From Raineyella antarctica (GTDB lineage: Bacteria > Actinomycetota > Actinomycetes > Propionibacteriales > Propionibacteriaceae): a DNA stretch of 64,000 nt. The translations under genes and the position numbers were made by a program. The DNA lies in the NCBI RefSeq assembly GCF_900092135.1, contig NZ_FMYF01000009.1:62001-126000 (forward strand), read 5' to 3'. Of this stretch, positions 26,343 to 34,195 are shown piece by piece. The notes below the pieces were generated by a model. The model was not told where the DNA came from, searched no databases, and worked only from the letters and a program-made list of their open reading frames with translations. Every line of letters starts with the position of its first letter. The stretch's first letter is position 1.

Positions 26343-27461
26343 TCAGATCCGATAGGGGCGCGCGTCGGCCTCCCGGAGCTCGAGCCCGTTGCCCGGCCGG
26401 CCCGAGTCGGGCGTGATCGTCCCGCCGGCGGGGTCGAGGGTGCCCTCGAACAACATGCCCTCGATCCGGACGTGGTCGTGGAACCACTCCAGGTGCCGGA
26501 AGTTCGGCGTCGCGGCCGCCACTGCCACGCTCATGTGCGGTGCGCAGTGGCCGGAGACCTCCAGCCCGTGGGCGGCCGCGATCGCGCTCGCCCGCTGCCA
26601 CTGGCTGATCCCGCCGCACCGGGTGACGTCGACCTGGAGACAGTCAACCGCCTCGGCGGCGCACATCCGCTCGAAGTAGAAGATGCCGGTGCCGTACTCC
26701 CCGGCGGCGACGTCGGCCGTGATCGCGTCCCGGACCTCGCGCAGGCCCTCCAGGTGGTCGCTGGAGACCGGTTCCTCGAACCAGGTCACGTCCTGGTCGG
26801 CGGCGGCGCCGAAGACGCGGAGCGCCTGCTTGGCGGTGTACGCGCCGTTGGCGTCGACGAACAACTCGGTGTCGCCCCCGATGGCGGCGCGGGCCTGGCC
26901 GATCCGTTCCAGGTCGCGGCGGGTGTTGCGGCCGCGGTCCTCGCCGATCTTGATCTTCACCCGGGGGATCCGCTGCTCGACGGCCCAGCCCTCGAGCTGG
27001 GCCCGCAACTGGTCCGCGTCGTACGTGGTGAAGCCCCCGCTACCGTACACGTCCACCCGGTCACGGACCGCCCCCAGCAGGCGGTGCAGGGGGAGTCCGA
27101 GGAGCCGTGCCTTGAGGTCCCAGAGGGCGTTGTCCACCGCGGAGATGGCGTACGCCGCGACACCGGGGCGGCCGACGTTGCGGACGGCACGTGCCATCGC
27201 CTCGGCGGCGGCCGGGATGTCGAGGACCCCGATGCCCTCGAGCGCGGGTTCGAGGGCCCCCTTCACCAGCTCCCCGCAGGCCGGTGGCCCGTACGTCCAG
27301 CCCATCCCGGTGTGGCCTTCGGCGCTGACCCGTACGAGCACGAGGGTGGTCGAGTCCCAGGCGAAGGTGCCGTCCGCCTCCGGGGCGTCGGTCGGGATCC
27401 GGTAGGCGGAGACGTCCAGGGCGCCGAGCAGCGGGCCCGCATCGCTCGCCGGCCCTGTCAT
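26343..27461 (-). CDS. Enolase-superfamily enzyme (mandelate racemase/muconate lactonizing type)
   Basis: A 372-residue enzyme of the MR/MLE family. The catalytic KxK is VKIKIG; metal ligands are D in LFVDANGAY, E in TWFEEPVSS and E in AAGEYGTG; the late CGGISQWQ and GHCAPHMSV fit a mandelate-racemase-like site with His. The likely role is acid-sugar dehydration or epimerisation. Its start overlaps the TPP-enzyme stop by 4 bp (ATGA), making it the last gene of a five-gene oxidoreductase operon. Confidence 0.92.
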   Translation of the reverse strand: MTGPASDAGPLLGALDVSAYRIPTDAPEADGTFAWDSTTLVLVRVSAEGHTGMGWTYGPPACGELVKGALEPALEGIGVLDIPAAAEAMARAVRNVGRPGVAAYAISAVDNALWDLKARLLGLPLHRLLGAVRDRVDVYGSGGFTTYDADQLRAQLEGWAVEQRIPRVKIKIGEDRGRNTRRDLERIGQARAAIGGDTELFVDANGAYTAKQALRVFGAAADQDVTWFEEPVSSDHLEGLREVRDAITADVAAGEYGTGIFYFERMCAAEAVDCLQVDVTRCGGISQWQRASAIAAAHGLEVSGHCAPHMSVAVAAATPNFRHLEWFHDHVRIEGMLFEGTLDPAGGTITPDSGRPGNGLELREADARPYRI

Positions 27462-29275
27462 GGCGTCTGCTGGTCGTGGTGCGGGATGAATTCCTGTGCC
27501 TTGGTCTTGATCCCCTCCTTGATCACGCCCCAGCGGCTGGAGTCGCCCTTGATCATCGCCTTGGCGGTGTTCATCGCCTGCTCGAGGGTGGAGTGCGGCG
27601 GGATCGGCGGGATGTCCGGGTCGGTGCGGACGTCCAGGACGGTGGGCACGTCGGCCGCCAGGGCGTTCTCCCAGGCCGCGCCGAGCTCGTCGGGGTCGGT
27701 GACCCTGATCCCCCGTAGGCCCAGCAGCGAGGCGAAGCCGGCGTAGTCCACATCGGGCAGGGACTGGGACTCGCGGAAGGCCGGGGCTCCGCCCATCGCG
27801 CGCATCTCCCAGGTGACCTGGTTGAGGTCGTCGTTGTGCAGGATCGCCACGATGAGCCGGGGATCGGCCCAGTCGCGCCAGTAGCGCTGGATGGTGATCA
27901 GCTCGGCCAGGCCGTTCATCTGCATCGCGCCGTCACCGGCGAACGCAATGACGGGCCGGCCGGGGTTCCCGAACTTGGCGCCGATGGCGTACGGGACACC
28001 GGGTCCCATCGTGGCCAGGTTGCCCGACAGCGAGCCGCGTACGTCGCCGCGGAACTTCAGCTGCCGGGCGTACCAGTTGGCGGCGGAGCCGGAGTCGGCG
28101 GTGATGATCGCGTCGTCGGGGAGGCGGTCGGAGAGCTCGGAGAACAGCCGCATGGGATTGATCGGGTTCGCCTCGACCATCGCCTCGTCGTGCATGGTCT
28201 CCCACCACCGGCCGACCTTGGCCTCGATGTCCTCGCGCCAGCCGCGGTCCTCCTTGCGCACCAGGTGCGGGATCAGGGCACGCAGGGCGCTCGCGGCGTC
28301 CGAGACGATGTTGACCTCGTACGGGTAGCGCATGCCGATCAGCCCGGGGTCGATGTCGATCTGGACCCCGCGCGCCTGGCCCGGCTCCGGCATGAACTGG
28401 GTGTACGGGAAGCTCGACCCCACGGTGAGCAAAGTGTCGCAGTCGGTCATCATCTCGTAGCTGGGCCGGGTACCCAGTAGGCCGATGGAGCCGGTCACGT
28501 ACGGCAGGTCATCGGGCAGCGAGTCCTTGCCGAGCAGGGCCTTGGCGACTCCGGCGCCGAGCAGGTCGGCGACCGCCCGGACCTCCGCGGCGGCGTCCCG
28601 GGCGCCGTGGCCGATCAGCATCGCGACCTTGCTGCCCTGGTTGAGCAGCTCCGCCGCCTGCCGGATGGCCTGGTCGTCCGGCTGGATGCTGGGCCACTGG
28701 ACGCCCAGGCTCGAGGGGACCATCTTGAACGCGTGCGAGGGCGCCGAGTACTCGAGCTCCTGGACGTCGCTGGGGATGACGATGGCCGTGGGCGCACGCT
28801 TGCCGACCGCGATGCGGATGGCGCGGTCCAGCACGTTGGGCAGCTGCTCGGGGACGGTCACCATCTGGATGTAGTCGGAGGCGACGTCCTTGTACAGGCT
28901 GAGCAGGTCCACCTCCTGCTGGTAGGCCCCGCCCATGGCGGTGCGGGCCGTCTGGCCGACGATCGCGACGACCGGCACGCGGTCCAGCTTGGCGTCGTAG
29001 AGGCCGTTCAGCAGGTGGATCGCGCCGGGACCGGAGGTGGCCATGCAGACCCCCACCCTCCCGGTGAACTTGGCGTAGCCGACCGCCTCGAAGGCGGACA
29101 TCTCCTCGTGGCGGGACTGGATGAACCGGGGTCGATTCTCGGCCTTGCCGAAGGCTGCGAGGATGCCGTTGATGCCGTCGCCGGGGAACGCGAAGACGTC
29201 CTCCACGCCCCACTGGCGCAGGCGGTCGAGCAGGTAGTCGGCGACTGTCTGTGATGCCATGGGTTTCGGTGACAT
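27458..29275 (-). CDS. Thiamine pyrophosphate-requiring enzyme, pyruvate oxidase/acetolactate synthase-like
   Basis: A 605-residue TPP enzyme with three domains: Pyr (VFAFPGDGINGIL, catalytic Glu in SRHEEMSAFEAVGYAKF), central NAD/FAD-like (VAMLIGHGARDAAAEV) and PP (FAGDGAMQMNGLAEL with later LHNDDLNQVTWEM for Mg-TPP). The overall pattern is close to pyruvate oxidase/PoxB, but the C-terminal membrane-binding peptide of PoxB is not obvious. The substrate is probably pyruvate or another 2-oxo acid. It starts 3 bp after the GMC gene. MASQTV five codons downstream is an alternative start. Confidence 0.93.
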   Translation of the reverse strand: MSPKPMASQTVADYLLDRLRQWGVEDVFAFPGDGINGILAAFGKAENRPRFIQSRHEEMSAFEAVGYAKFTGRVGVCMATSGPGAIHLLNGLYDAKLDRVPVVAIVGQTARTAMGGAYQQEVDLLSLYKDVASDYIQMVTVPEQLPNVLDRAIRIAVGKRAPTAIVIPSDVQELEYSAPSHAFKMVPSSLGVQWPSIQPDDQAIRQAAELLNQGSKVAMLIGHGARDAAAEVRAVADLLGAGVAKALLGKDSLPDDLPYVTGSIGLLGTRPSYEMMTDCDTLLTVGSSFPYTQFMPEPGQARGVQIDIDPGLIGMRYPYEVNIVSDAASALRALIPHLVRKEDRGWREDIEAKVGRWWETMHDEAMVEANPINPMRLFSELSDRLPDDAIITADSGSAANWYARQLKFRGDVRGSLSGNLATMGPGVPYAIGAKFGNPGRPVIAFAGDGAMQMNGLAELITIQRYWRDWADPRLIVAILHNDDLNQVTWEMRAMGGAPAFRESQSLPDVDYAGFASLLGLRGIRVTDPDELGAAWENALAADVPTVLDVRTDPDIPPIPPHSTLEQAMNTAKAMIKGDSSRWGVIKEGIKTKAQEFIPHHDQQTP

Positions 29276-29278
29276 GGG

Positions 29279-30907
29279 TCATGCTCCCTTGCGATTCGCG
29301 AGGATCGAGGCGGTCCTGGCGGCGACCGCCATGATGGTGAGGGCGGGGTTGGCGCTGCCCTGGGTGGGCAGCACGCTCCCGTCGGTGATGTAGAGGTTGG
29401 GAACGGCGAAGCTGCGGCCGGTGGCGTCGACCACCCCGTGGCGTTCGTCCGCCGCCATCCGGGCGCCGCCGACCAGGTGCGCGAAGCGCTTGATCGTGAT
29501 CACCTCGTCGGCGCCCGCGGCCTTGAGGATCTTCTCCATGACGGACTGCGCGGCGTCCATGAGCATCCGGTCGTTGTCGCACTGGCTGTAGCTGAACCGG
29601 GCGACGGGCAGGCCGTACCGGTCCTTCTCCTCGGCGAGGGTGACCCGGTTGTCGGCCTGGGGCAGGAACTCGCACAGCGCCCCCAGGCAGGCCCAGTGCG
29701 GGTAGTCGGTCATGTAGCGGCGCAGGTCGGCCCCCCAGTGGCCCTGGGCGGATACGTGCTCGGCCCAGGTGATCGGCAGCGGGGAGACGGTCTGGATCGA
29801 GAAGCCCCGCTTGTACGGCTTGGAGGGGTCGGTCTCGTAGAAGTCCTCGCTGCTGACCTCGGGTGGGGGTGCCTTGTACATCCGCACCTCCTGGTCGAAG
29901 CGGCCGGCGGTCTGCGGGGCGCCCTGCACCATCAGGTAGCGGCCGACCTGGTCGAAGTCGTTGCCCATTCCGTCGGGGAAGCGCTGGCAGGCCGAGTTGA
30001 GCAGCAGCCGCGGGGTCTCGATCGAGTAGCCGGCGACGGCGACCACGCGGGCGCGCTGGAAGTGCTCCCGCCCGCCGCGCAGGTAGTGCACGCCGGTGGC
30101 CCGCCCGGTCCGTTCGTCGTAGCCGATCCGGGTCACCATGGCGTCGGCGCGCACCTCGGCACCGTGCGCCAGCGCATCGGGGATGTGGGTGATCAGCGGC
30201 GAGGCCTTGGCGTTGACCTTGCAGCCCTGCAGGCAGAAGCCGCGGTAGATGCAGTGCGGCCGGTTGCCGAAGCGTCCGTTGGAGATGGCGACCGGTCCGA
30301 CCTTGGCGGTGATGCCGAGGGCGAACGCCCCCCGGAGGAACACCTCCCCGTTCCCCGAGACGGGGTGCGCGGTCTGCGGGTACGAGTGCGGGTCACCCCA
30401 GGGCCAGTCCTCACCGGCGACAGGCAACTCCTGCTCGATCTGCTCGTAGTAGGGGCGCAGGTCCTGGTAGTCCACGGGCCAGTCCGCGCCGATGCCCTCG
30501 CGGGAGAAGGTGTGGAAGTCGCTGGGATGGAAGCGCGGGGTGAAGCCCGCGTAGTGGATCATCGAGCCGCCCACGCCACGTCCGGAGTTGTTGGAGCCGA
30601 GGGGGACCGGGTCGGTCCCGTCGATCACCCTCGGCTCGGTCCAGTACAGGTGGTGGGAGCCCGCCTCGTCGCTGACCCAGTCGCGTTGGGGGTCCCAGAA
30701 CGGCCCGGCGTCGAGGGCGACGGCCTTCCAGCCGGCGCGGGTGAGGCGTTGCAGCAGGGTGGAGCCGCCGGCACCGCAGCCCACGATGACGATGTCGACC
30801 TCGTCGTCGTCCTTGAACCGGTGCATGTCCTCGCGCAGCCGGTGGTCGAGCCCCGGATAGGGGGGCAGCAGCCAGGCCGACTCGTTGCGGTCCCGTACGG
30901 AAGACAT
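29279..30907 (-). CDS. GMC-family oxidoreductase (gluconate/sugar dehydrogenase large subunit type)
   Basis: A 542-residue FAD enzyme. The FAD-binding motif is VDIVIVGCGAGGSTLLQRLTRAGWKAVALDAG, followed by NNSGRGVGGSMIHYAGFTPRFHPSDF. The C-terminus has LVGGARMAADERHGVVDATG and ITDGSVLPTQGSANPALTIMAVAARTA. The cysteine-containing GFCLQGCKVNAKAS resembles the gluconate 2-dehydrogenase flavoprotein. No signal peptide is visible, so it is probably cytoplasmic or membrane-peripheral. Its ATG overlaps the preceding stop by 1 bp (TGATG), and that gene encodes the matching small subunit. Confidence 0.94.
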   Translation of the reverse strand: MSSVRDRNESAWLLPPYPGLDHRLREDMHRFKDDDEVDIVIVGCGAGGSTLLQRLTRAGWKAVALDAGPFWDPQRDWVSDEAGSHHLYWTEPRVIDGTDPVPLGSNNSGRGVGGSMIHYAGFTPRFHPSDFHTFSREGIGADWPVDYQDLRPYYEQIEQELPVAGEDWPWGDPHSYPQTAHPVSGNGEVFLRGAFALGITAKVGPVAISNGRFGNRPHCIYRGFCLQGCKVNAKASPLITHIPDALAHGAEVRADAMVTRIGYDERTGRATGVHYLRGGREHFQRARVVAVAGYSIETPRLLLNSACQRFPDGMGNDFDQVGRYLMVQGAPQTAGRFDQEVRMYKAPPPEVSSEDFYETDPSKPYKRGFSIQTVSPLPITWAEHVSAQGHWGADLRRYMTDYPHWACLGALCEFLPQADNRVTLAEEKDRYGLPVARFSYSQCDNDRMLMDAAQSVMEKILKAAGADEVITIKRFAHLVGGARMAADERHGVVDATGRSFAVPNLYITDGSVLPTQGSANPALTIMAVAARTASILANRKGA

Positions 30908-31551
30908 CAGGGGTTCTCCTCCGCTCGGATCGGGTCCTCCTCGGGGCGGATGTCCGCCACCTCGAAGGGCTCGCGCCGATCGACGCCGAGGTTCTTGTAG
31001 CCGCGGGGGTAGGCGGGGCCGGGGAACCCGATCTCGTCCCAGGCCCAGGGGTGGGAGTAGAAGGCGGTGCAGGCGTAGCGCGTCCACAGGCTCCACACCC
31101 GGGACGCGGTCATGCCGTGCCACGGCTTCGAGGCCAGGTCCTGGATCCGGTCGAGCAGCACCGCCTGCTCCGCGCGGGAGGCCTCGGGGAAGCCATGGCC
31201 GTACGCGTCGTTCGCGTCCTCGTCCAGCGCAGCCAAGGTCTCCCGCCAGGCCTGCCCGTCCTCGGGCATGTCCGCATAGCGCCAGCCGTCGGTCTGGGAC
31301 TCGGCGAGCCGGCTGTCCACCATGTTGACGATCGGGATGCGGGGGTCGGCCTGCTGGTCGAGCAGCCGGTCGAACAGGGCGGTCGCGATGGCCTCCTCGC
31401 GGGGGGTGAAGAAGCGAATGTCGACGGGGCGGCCGAGCCGGGACAGGACGACGCCCTCGGTCACCTTGTCCCAGTGGTCCGCCTGGTCAACGGTGGTGAA
31501 GCCGGGGTAGCGGCCGCCGCCACCCTCGGGCGAGAGCGGCAGGCCGTTCAC
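30907..31551 (-). CDS. Gluconate 2-dehydrogenase subunit 3 family protein
   Basis: A 214-residue protein matching the small-subunit family of membrane-type gluconate/sugar dehydrogenases; key stretch FFTPREEAIATALFDRLLDQQADPRIPIVNMVDSRL. Unlike classical members it has no Tat signal. A conserved-looking C-terminal part reads WHGMTASRVWSLWTRYACTAFYSHPWAWDEIGFPGPAYPRGY. It has a GTG start overlapping the upstream stop by 4 bp (GTGA) and is coupled to the GMC large subunit downstream. It probably forms a heterodimer with it. Confidence 0.88.
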   Translation of the reverse strand: MNGLPLSPEGGGGRYPGFTTVDQADHWDKVTEGVVLSRLGRPVDIRFFTPREEAIATALFDRLLDQQADPRIPIVNMVDSRLAESQTDGWRYADMPEDGQAWRETLAALDEDANDAYGHGFPEASRAEQAVLLDRIQDLASKPWHGMTASRVWSLWTRYACTAFYSHPWAWDEIGFPGPAYPRGYKNLGVDRREPFEVADIRPEEDPIRAEENP

Positions 31552-32069
31552 TTCTCCCGCCTCAGCACCGCGGCCAGCAGGCCCATCCCGCCCACCATCG
31601 TCACCAGCAGCGGAGCGAAGACCGGCGGGCCCATCTCGAGGTTGTAGCGCAGGTTGGAGAATCCTCCGGGCTTCTGGGCGACGCCCCGCAGGTGCAGGTA
31701 CGTACCCTGCAGTCCGTTCGCGACGATCGTGGCGCTGACCAGGGGCAGGAACGTCTTCGCCAGGCGGCGGCTGAAGAAGCCGGCGACCCCGGCCGCTGCC
31801 CCGAACGGGCCGAGCACCACGGGCACCCACATCCACCGGTTGCCGAAGCTGGCCTTGTCGTGCTCGAAGAAGATCTCGAGAGCGGTGACCACGGCGCCGA
31901 GGGCGGTGAGCGCCGACAGGGACCGCTCGAAGCGGCCGGTCTCGATGTTCTTCACCCAGCGGTCGATGCCGTGCTGGGTGGCGATCGGGCGCTTCTCCCG
32001 GACCACGCGCCTCGCGGCGCCGAGGCGTACGGGGCTGCGGCGGTGCAGGCTCTTGGTGGCGGACGTCAT
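31548..32069 (-). CDS. Small membrane protein at the head of the oxidoreductase operon
   Basis: A 173-residue protein with a basic N-terminus and about three or four transmembrane helices (LSALTALGAVVTALEIFF, WVPVVLGPFGAAAGVAGFF, LLVTMVGGMGLLAAVLR). I do not recognise a characterised family. It could anchor the dehydrogenase pair or take electrons, but no heme or quinone motif is visible. AGGAGG sits 6 nt before the ATG. It is the first gene of the operon and is divergent from marR, with operator A between them. Confidence 0.8.
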   Translation of the reverse strand: MTSATKSLHRRSPVRLGAARRVVREKRPIATQHGIDRWVKNIETGRFERSLSALTALGAVVTALEIFFEHDKASFGNRWMWVPVVLGPFGAAAGVAGFFSRRLAKTFLPLVSATIVANGLQGTYLHLRGVAQKPGGFSNLRYNLEMGPPVFAPLLVTMVGGMGLLAAVLRREK

Positions 32070-32126
32070 CGGAGTCCTCCTCGGGCTCGGGCTCGGGGCC
32101 GTGGCGCAGGACGAGCCGGACGGCCG

Positions 32127-32153
32127 ACGCAATCGTTGCGCACGCGCAATGGC
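32127..32153. promoter_or_regulatory. Operator A, shared MarR-type site (upstream of marR and the GMC operon)
   Basis: A 27-bp sequence built from GCAA/TTGC half sites, including the palindrome TTGCGC-AC-GCGCAA (32136-32149). It matches operator B (34152-34178) at 23 of 27 positions. It lies 6 bp before a TAATAC hexamer (32159-32164) that precedes the marR ATG at leaderless distance, and 57 bp upstream of the divergent operon's first start. Binding by the neighbouring MarR is inferred. Confidence 0.75.
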
Positions 32154-32171
32154 TGAGGTAATACTGTGGGG

Positions 32172-32657
32172 ATGGAGAGCTCGCGATTCGGCGAACGCCC
32201 GGCCCAGGTCGAGGCGGTGCTGAAGGCCGCCGATGTGCTGCTCCGGGTCGCGGCGCGCTCCGTGGTCGAGGTGGAGGACCGGGTGACGAGCCCGCAACTG
32301 CGCGTCCTGGTGCTGGTCGCGCTCCGCGGGCCGCAGAACCTGGGGGCGGTCGCCCGGGAACTGGGCGTCCATGCCTCCAATGCGACCCGTACGTGCGACC
32401 GACTGGTCAGTGCGGGACTGCTCAGCCGCCGGGAGGACCTGGTCGATCGCCGGTACGTGCAGCTGGACCTGACCGAGGCGGGCCGCGCGCTCGTCGGGAC
32501 GGTCCTCGACCACCGACGTCGGGCGATCGCCGACGTGCTGGAGCGGATGCCGGCCGCCTCCCGCAACGACGTGGCCGAGGCGATGGACAGCTTCGCCGCC
32601 GCAGCAGGCGGGGAGGGGATCGAGGACGGCCGCTTCACCCTCGGGTCGGGCGGCTGA
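32172..32657 (+). CDS. MarR-family transcriptional regulator
   Basis: A 161-residue winged-helix regulator. The DNA-binding part reads VTSPQLRVLVLVALRGPQNLGAVARELGVHASNATRTCDRLVSAGLLSRREDLVDRRYVQLDLTEAGRAL, the MarR helix-turn-helix and wing with the DxRxxx pattern. Start at 32172 (a GTG at 32166 is possible). TAATAC 7 nt upstream suggests leaderless expression. It likely controls itself, the divergent GMC/TPP operon and, through operator B, the SDR operon and the GH15 gene. Confidence 0.93.
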   Translation: MESSRFGERPAQVEAVLKAADVLLRVAARSVVEVEDRVTSPQLRVLVLVALRGPQNLGAVARELGVHASNATRTCDRLVSAGLLSRREDLVDRRYVQLDLTEAGRALVGTVLDHRRRAIADVLERMPAASRNDVAEAMDSFAAAAGGEGIEDGRFTLGSGG

Positions 32658-32689
32658 CAGCCCCCGCTCACCCTCGGGTCGGGCGGCTG
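32635..32689. repeat. 22-bp direct duplication at the marR 3' end
   Basis: TCACCCTCGGGTCGGGCGGCTG occurs at 32635-32656, where it encodes the last residues and part of the stop of MarR, and again at 32668-32689 downstream. The spacing is 33 bp. It is probably a small local duplication after the gene; no function is evident. Confidence 0.85.
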
Positions 32690-32736
32690 GCCGGACCCGA
32701 TCCCGGGACAGTGCTGCCGGGGGCCGCTCCGTACGC

Positions 32737-33054
32737 TCATCGGAGCTCCGCCACGCCGAGGGCCAAGGCAGCCACGGCACTGATCGCGGCGGCGACGCGT
32801 CGTCCGCGATCCGGTTCGGCGAGGAGCGCCAGCATGCTCAGGGCATGCACCACGTCGACCGTCCCGCCGACGCGACGCGCCTTGTGCGAGTCGCCGGCCG
32901 TGAGGACGGCCTGCAGCAGGTGGCGCGCGCCCAGGACCCGCAGGGCGATCCGGGCCGGCCGGTCGCCAGGCTCGAGCAGCCGGCCCTCGACGGCGTCGGG
33001 GGCCACCAGCAGCACGAGCCCGTAGCCGGCCCGGACGATCTCCAGGGTGCGCAT
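32737..33054 (-). CDS. Small hydrophobic protein downstream of the SDR gene
   Basis: A 105-residue protein with hydrophobic stretches YGLVLLVAPDAV, VVHALSMLALLA and AAAISAVAALALGVAEL, suggesting two or three membrane helices. No family is assigned. The ATG overlaps the SDR stop by 1 bp (TGATG), so it is translationally coupled and likely functions with the SDR or in the same membrane process. It contains several Arg/His residues but no metal motif. Confidence 0.78.
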   Translation of the reverse strand: MRTLEIVRAGYGLVLLVAPDAVEGRLLEPGDRPARIALRVLGARHLLQAVLTAGDSHKARRVGGTVDVVHALSMLALLAEPDRGRRVAAAISAVAALALGVAELR

Positions 33055-34070
33055 CACGACCTGCCTCGAGCCAGCGCCACGCCGATTCCTGCGCCGGCGG
33101 TGGCGAGACCGGCGAGGGCGCCGAACACCGTGCCGTGGTGGTGGGAGGCCCACAGCTGGACGCTGCGGGGCGAGGACTTGTCGTCGAAGATGCCGTGGGC
33201 GCCGAAGTCCTCGATGTCGTCGGCCGGTTCCCAGAGGTTCACCGGCTGGTCCGGGTCCTTGGGCTGGGAGGTCTGCTGGGAGGAGAAGCCGGTCCGGGCG
33301 AGGTAGCGGTCGAGGATGCCGGGGGCGATGGCGTTCGCGGTCAGCGTCAACGCGGTGCTGCTGCCGACCCAGTACTCGCGGCGCTCCGGGTGGTCTGCGG
33401 CATAGACGACCGCCCGGGCGGCCACCTCCGGCTGCTTGATCGGGGGGACCGGCTGGGCGTGGTGCGGCAGGCGCGAGAGGACCCAGGAGAACTGGGGGGT
33501 GTTCACCGCCGGCATCTGGACCATCGTGGTGTGGATCTTGCTGCGCTCGTGCAGCAGTTCGGTGCGCAGCGACTCGTTGAACCCCTGGATGGCGTGCTTG
33601 GCGCCGCAGTAGGCCGACTGCAGCGGGATGCCCCGATAGGCCAGGGCGGACCCGACCTGGACGATCGTGCCGCGGTCTCGGGGGCGCATCCGCTTCAGCG
33701 CCGCCATCGTTCCATACACGTACCCCAGGTAACTGACCTCGGTGACCCGTTTGAACTCCTCGGGCCGGATCTCGTCGAAGCGGGCGAAGACCGAGCTGAA
33801 GGCGACGTTCACCCAGACGTCGATCGGGCCGAGTTCCTGCTCGACCCGCTCGGCGGCGGCGTCCACGGCCTCGGCGTCGGCCACGTCCACGCTGATCGGC
33901 AGGGCCCGTCCCCCGGCCGCCTCGACATCGGCGGCAGCACCGGCCAGACCGGCCTCACCCCGGGCGAGCAGGGCCACTGCGGCGCCCTGTCGTCCGAAGG
34001 CCCGCGCGGTCGCGCGCCCGATGCCCCCACTGGCGCCCGTCACGACGACGATTCGTTCTGCTGTCTCCAT
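33054..34070 (-). CDS. SDR-family oxidoreductase with C-terminal membrane segment
   Basis: A 338-residue short-chain dehydrogenase. The N-terminal VVVTGASGGIGRATARAFGRQGA binds NAD(P); catalytic Ser, Tyr and Lys are in VGSALAYRGIPLQSAYCGAKHAI. The protein is longer than classical SDRs by about 80 residues, ending with a probable transmembrane helix (GTVFGALAGLATAGAGIGVALA). Such extended SDRs often occur in actinobacterial stress clusters. AAGGAG lies upstream of the ATG. It is divergent from the GH15 gene, with operator B between them. Confidence 0.93.
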   Translation of the reverse strand: METAERIVVVTGASGGIGRATARAFGRQGAAVALLARGEAGLAGAAADVEAAGGRALPISVDVADAEAVDAAAERVEQELGPIDVWVNVAFSSVFARFDEIRPEEFKRVTEVSYLGYVYGTMAALKRMRPRDRGTIVQVGSALAYRGIPLQSAYCGAKHAIQGFNESLRTELLHERSKIHTTMVQMPAVNTPQFSWVLSRLPHHAQPVPPIKQPEVAARAVVYAADHPERREYWVGSSTALTLTANAIAPGILDRYLARTGFSSQQTSQPKDPDQPVNLWEPADDIEDFGAHGIFDDKSSPRSVQLWASHHHGTVFGALAGLATAGAGIGVALARGRS

Positions 34071-34151
34071 CTGGATCGCTCCTTCGGCTGTCAGCGGAAG
34101 GGCCCGATCTCCACGGCAGCCGTGGATCCGGGCCGTCTCTCTCCGACGGTA

Positions 34152-34178
34152 ACGCAATGATTGCGCCCACGCAATGGC
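34152..34178. promoter_or_regulatory. Operator B, shared MarR-type site (between SDR and GH15 genes)
   Basis: A 27-bp match to operator A (23/27), containing CGCAAT-G-ATTGCG and ATTGCG-CCCA-CGCAAT inverted repeats. It ends 5 bp before a TATCGT hexamer (34184-34189) that lies 6 nt upstream of the GH15 ATG, so it would cover the -35 region. It is 82 bp upstream of the divergent SDR start. It links these promoters to the MarR gene 2 kb away. Confidence 0.75.
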
Positions 34179-34195
34179 CGCTTTATCGTTAATCC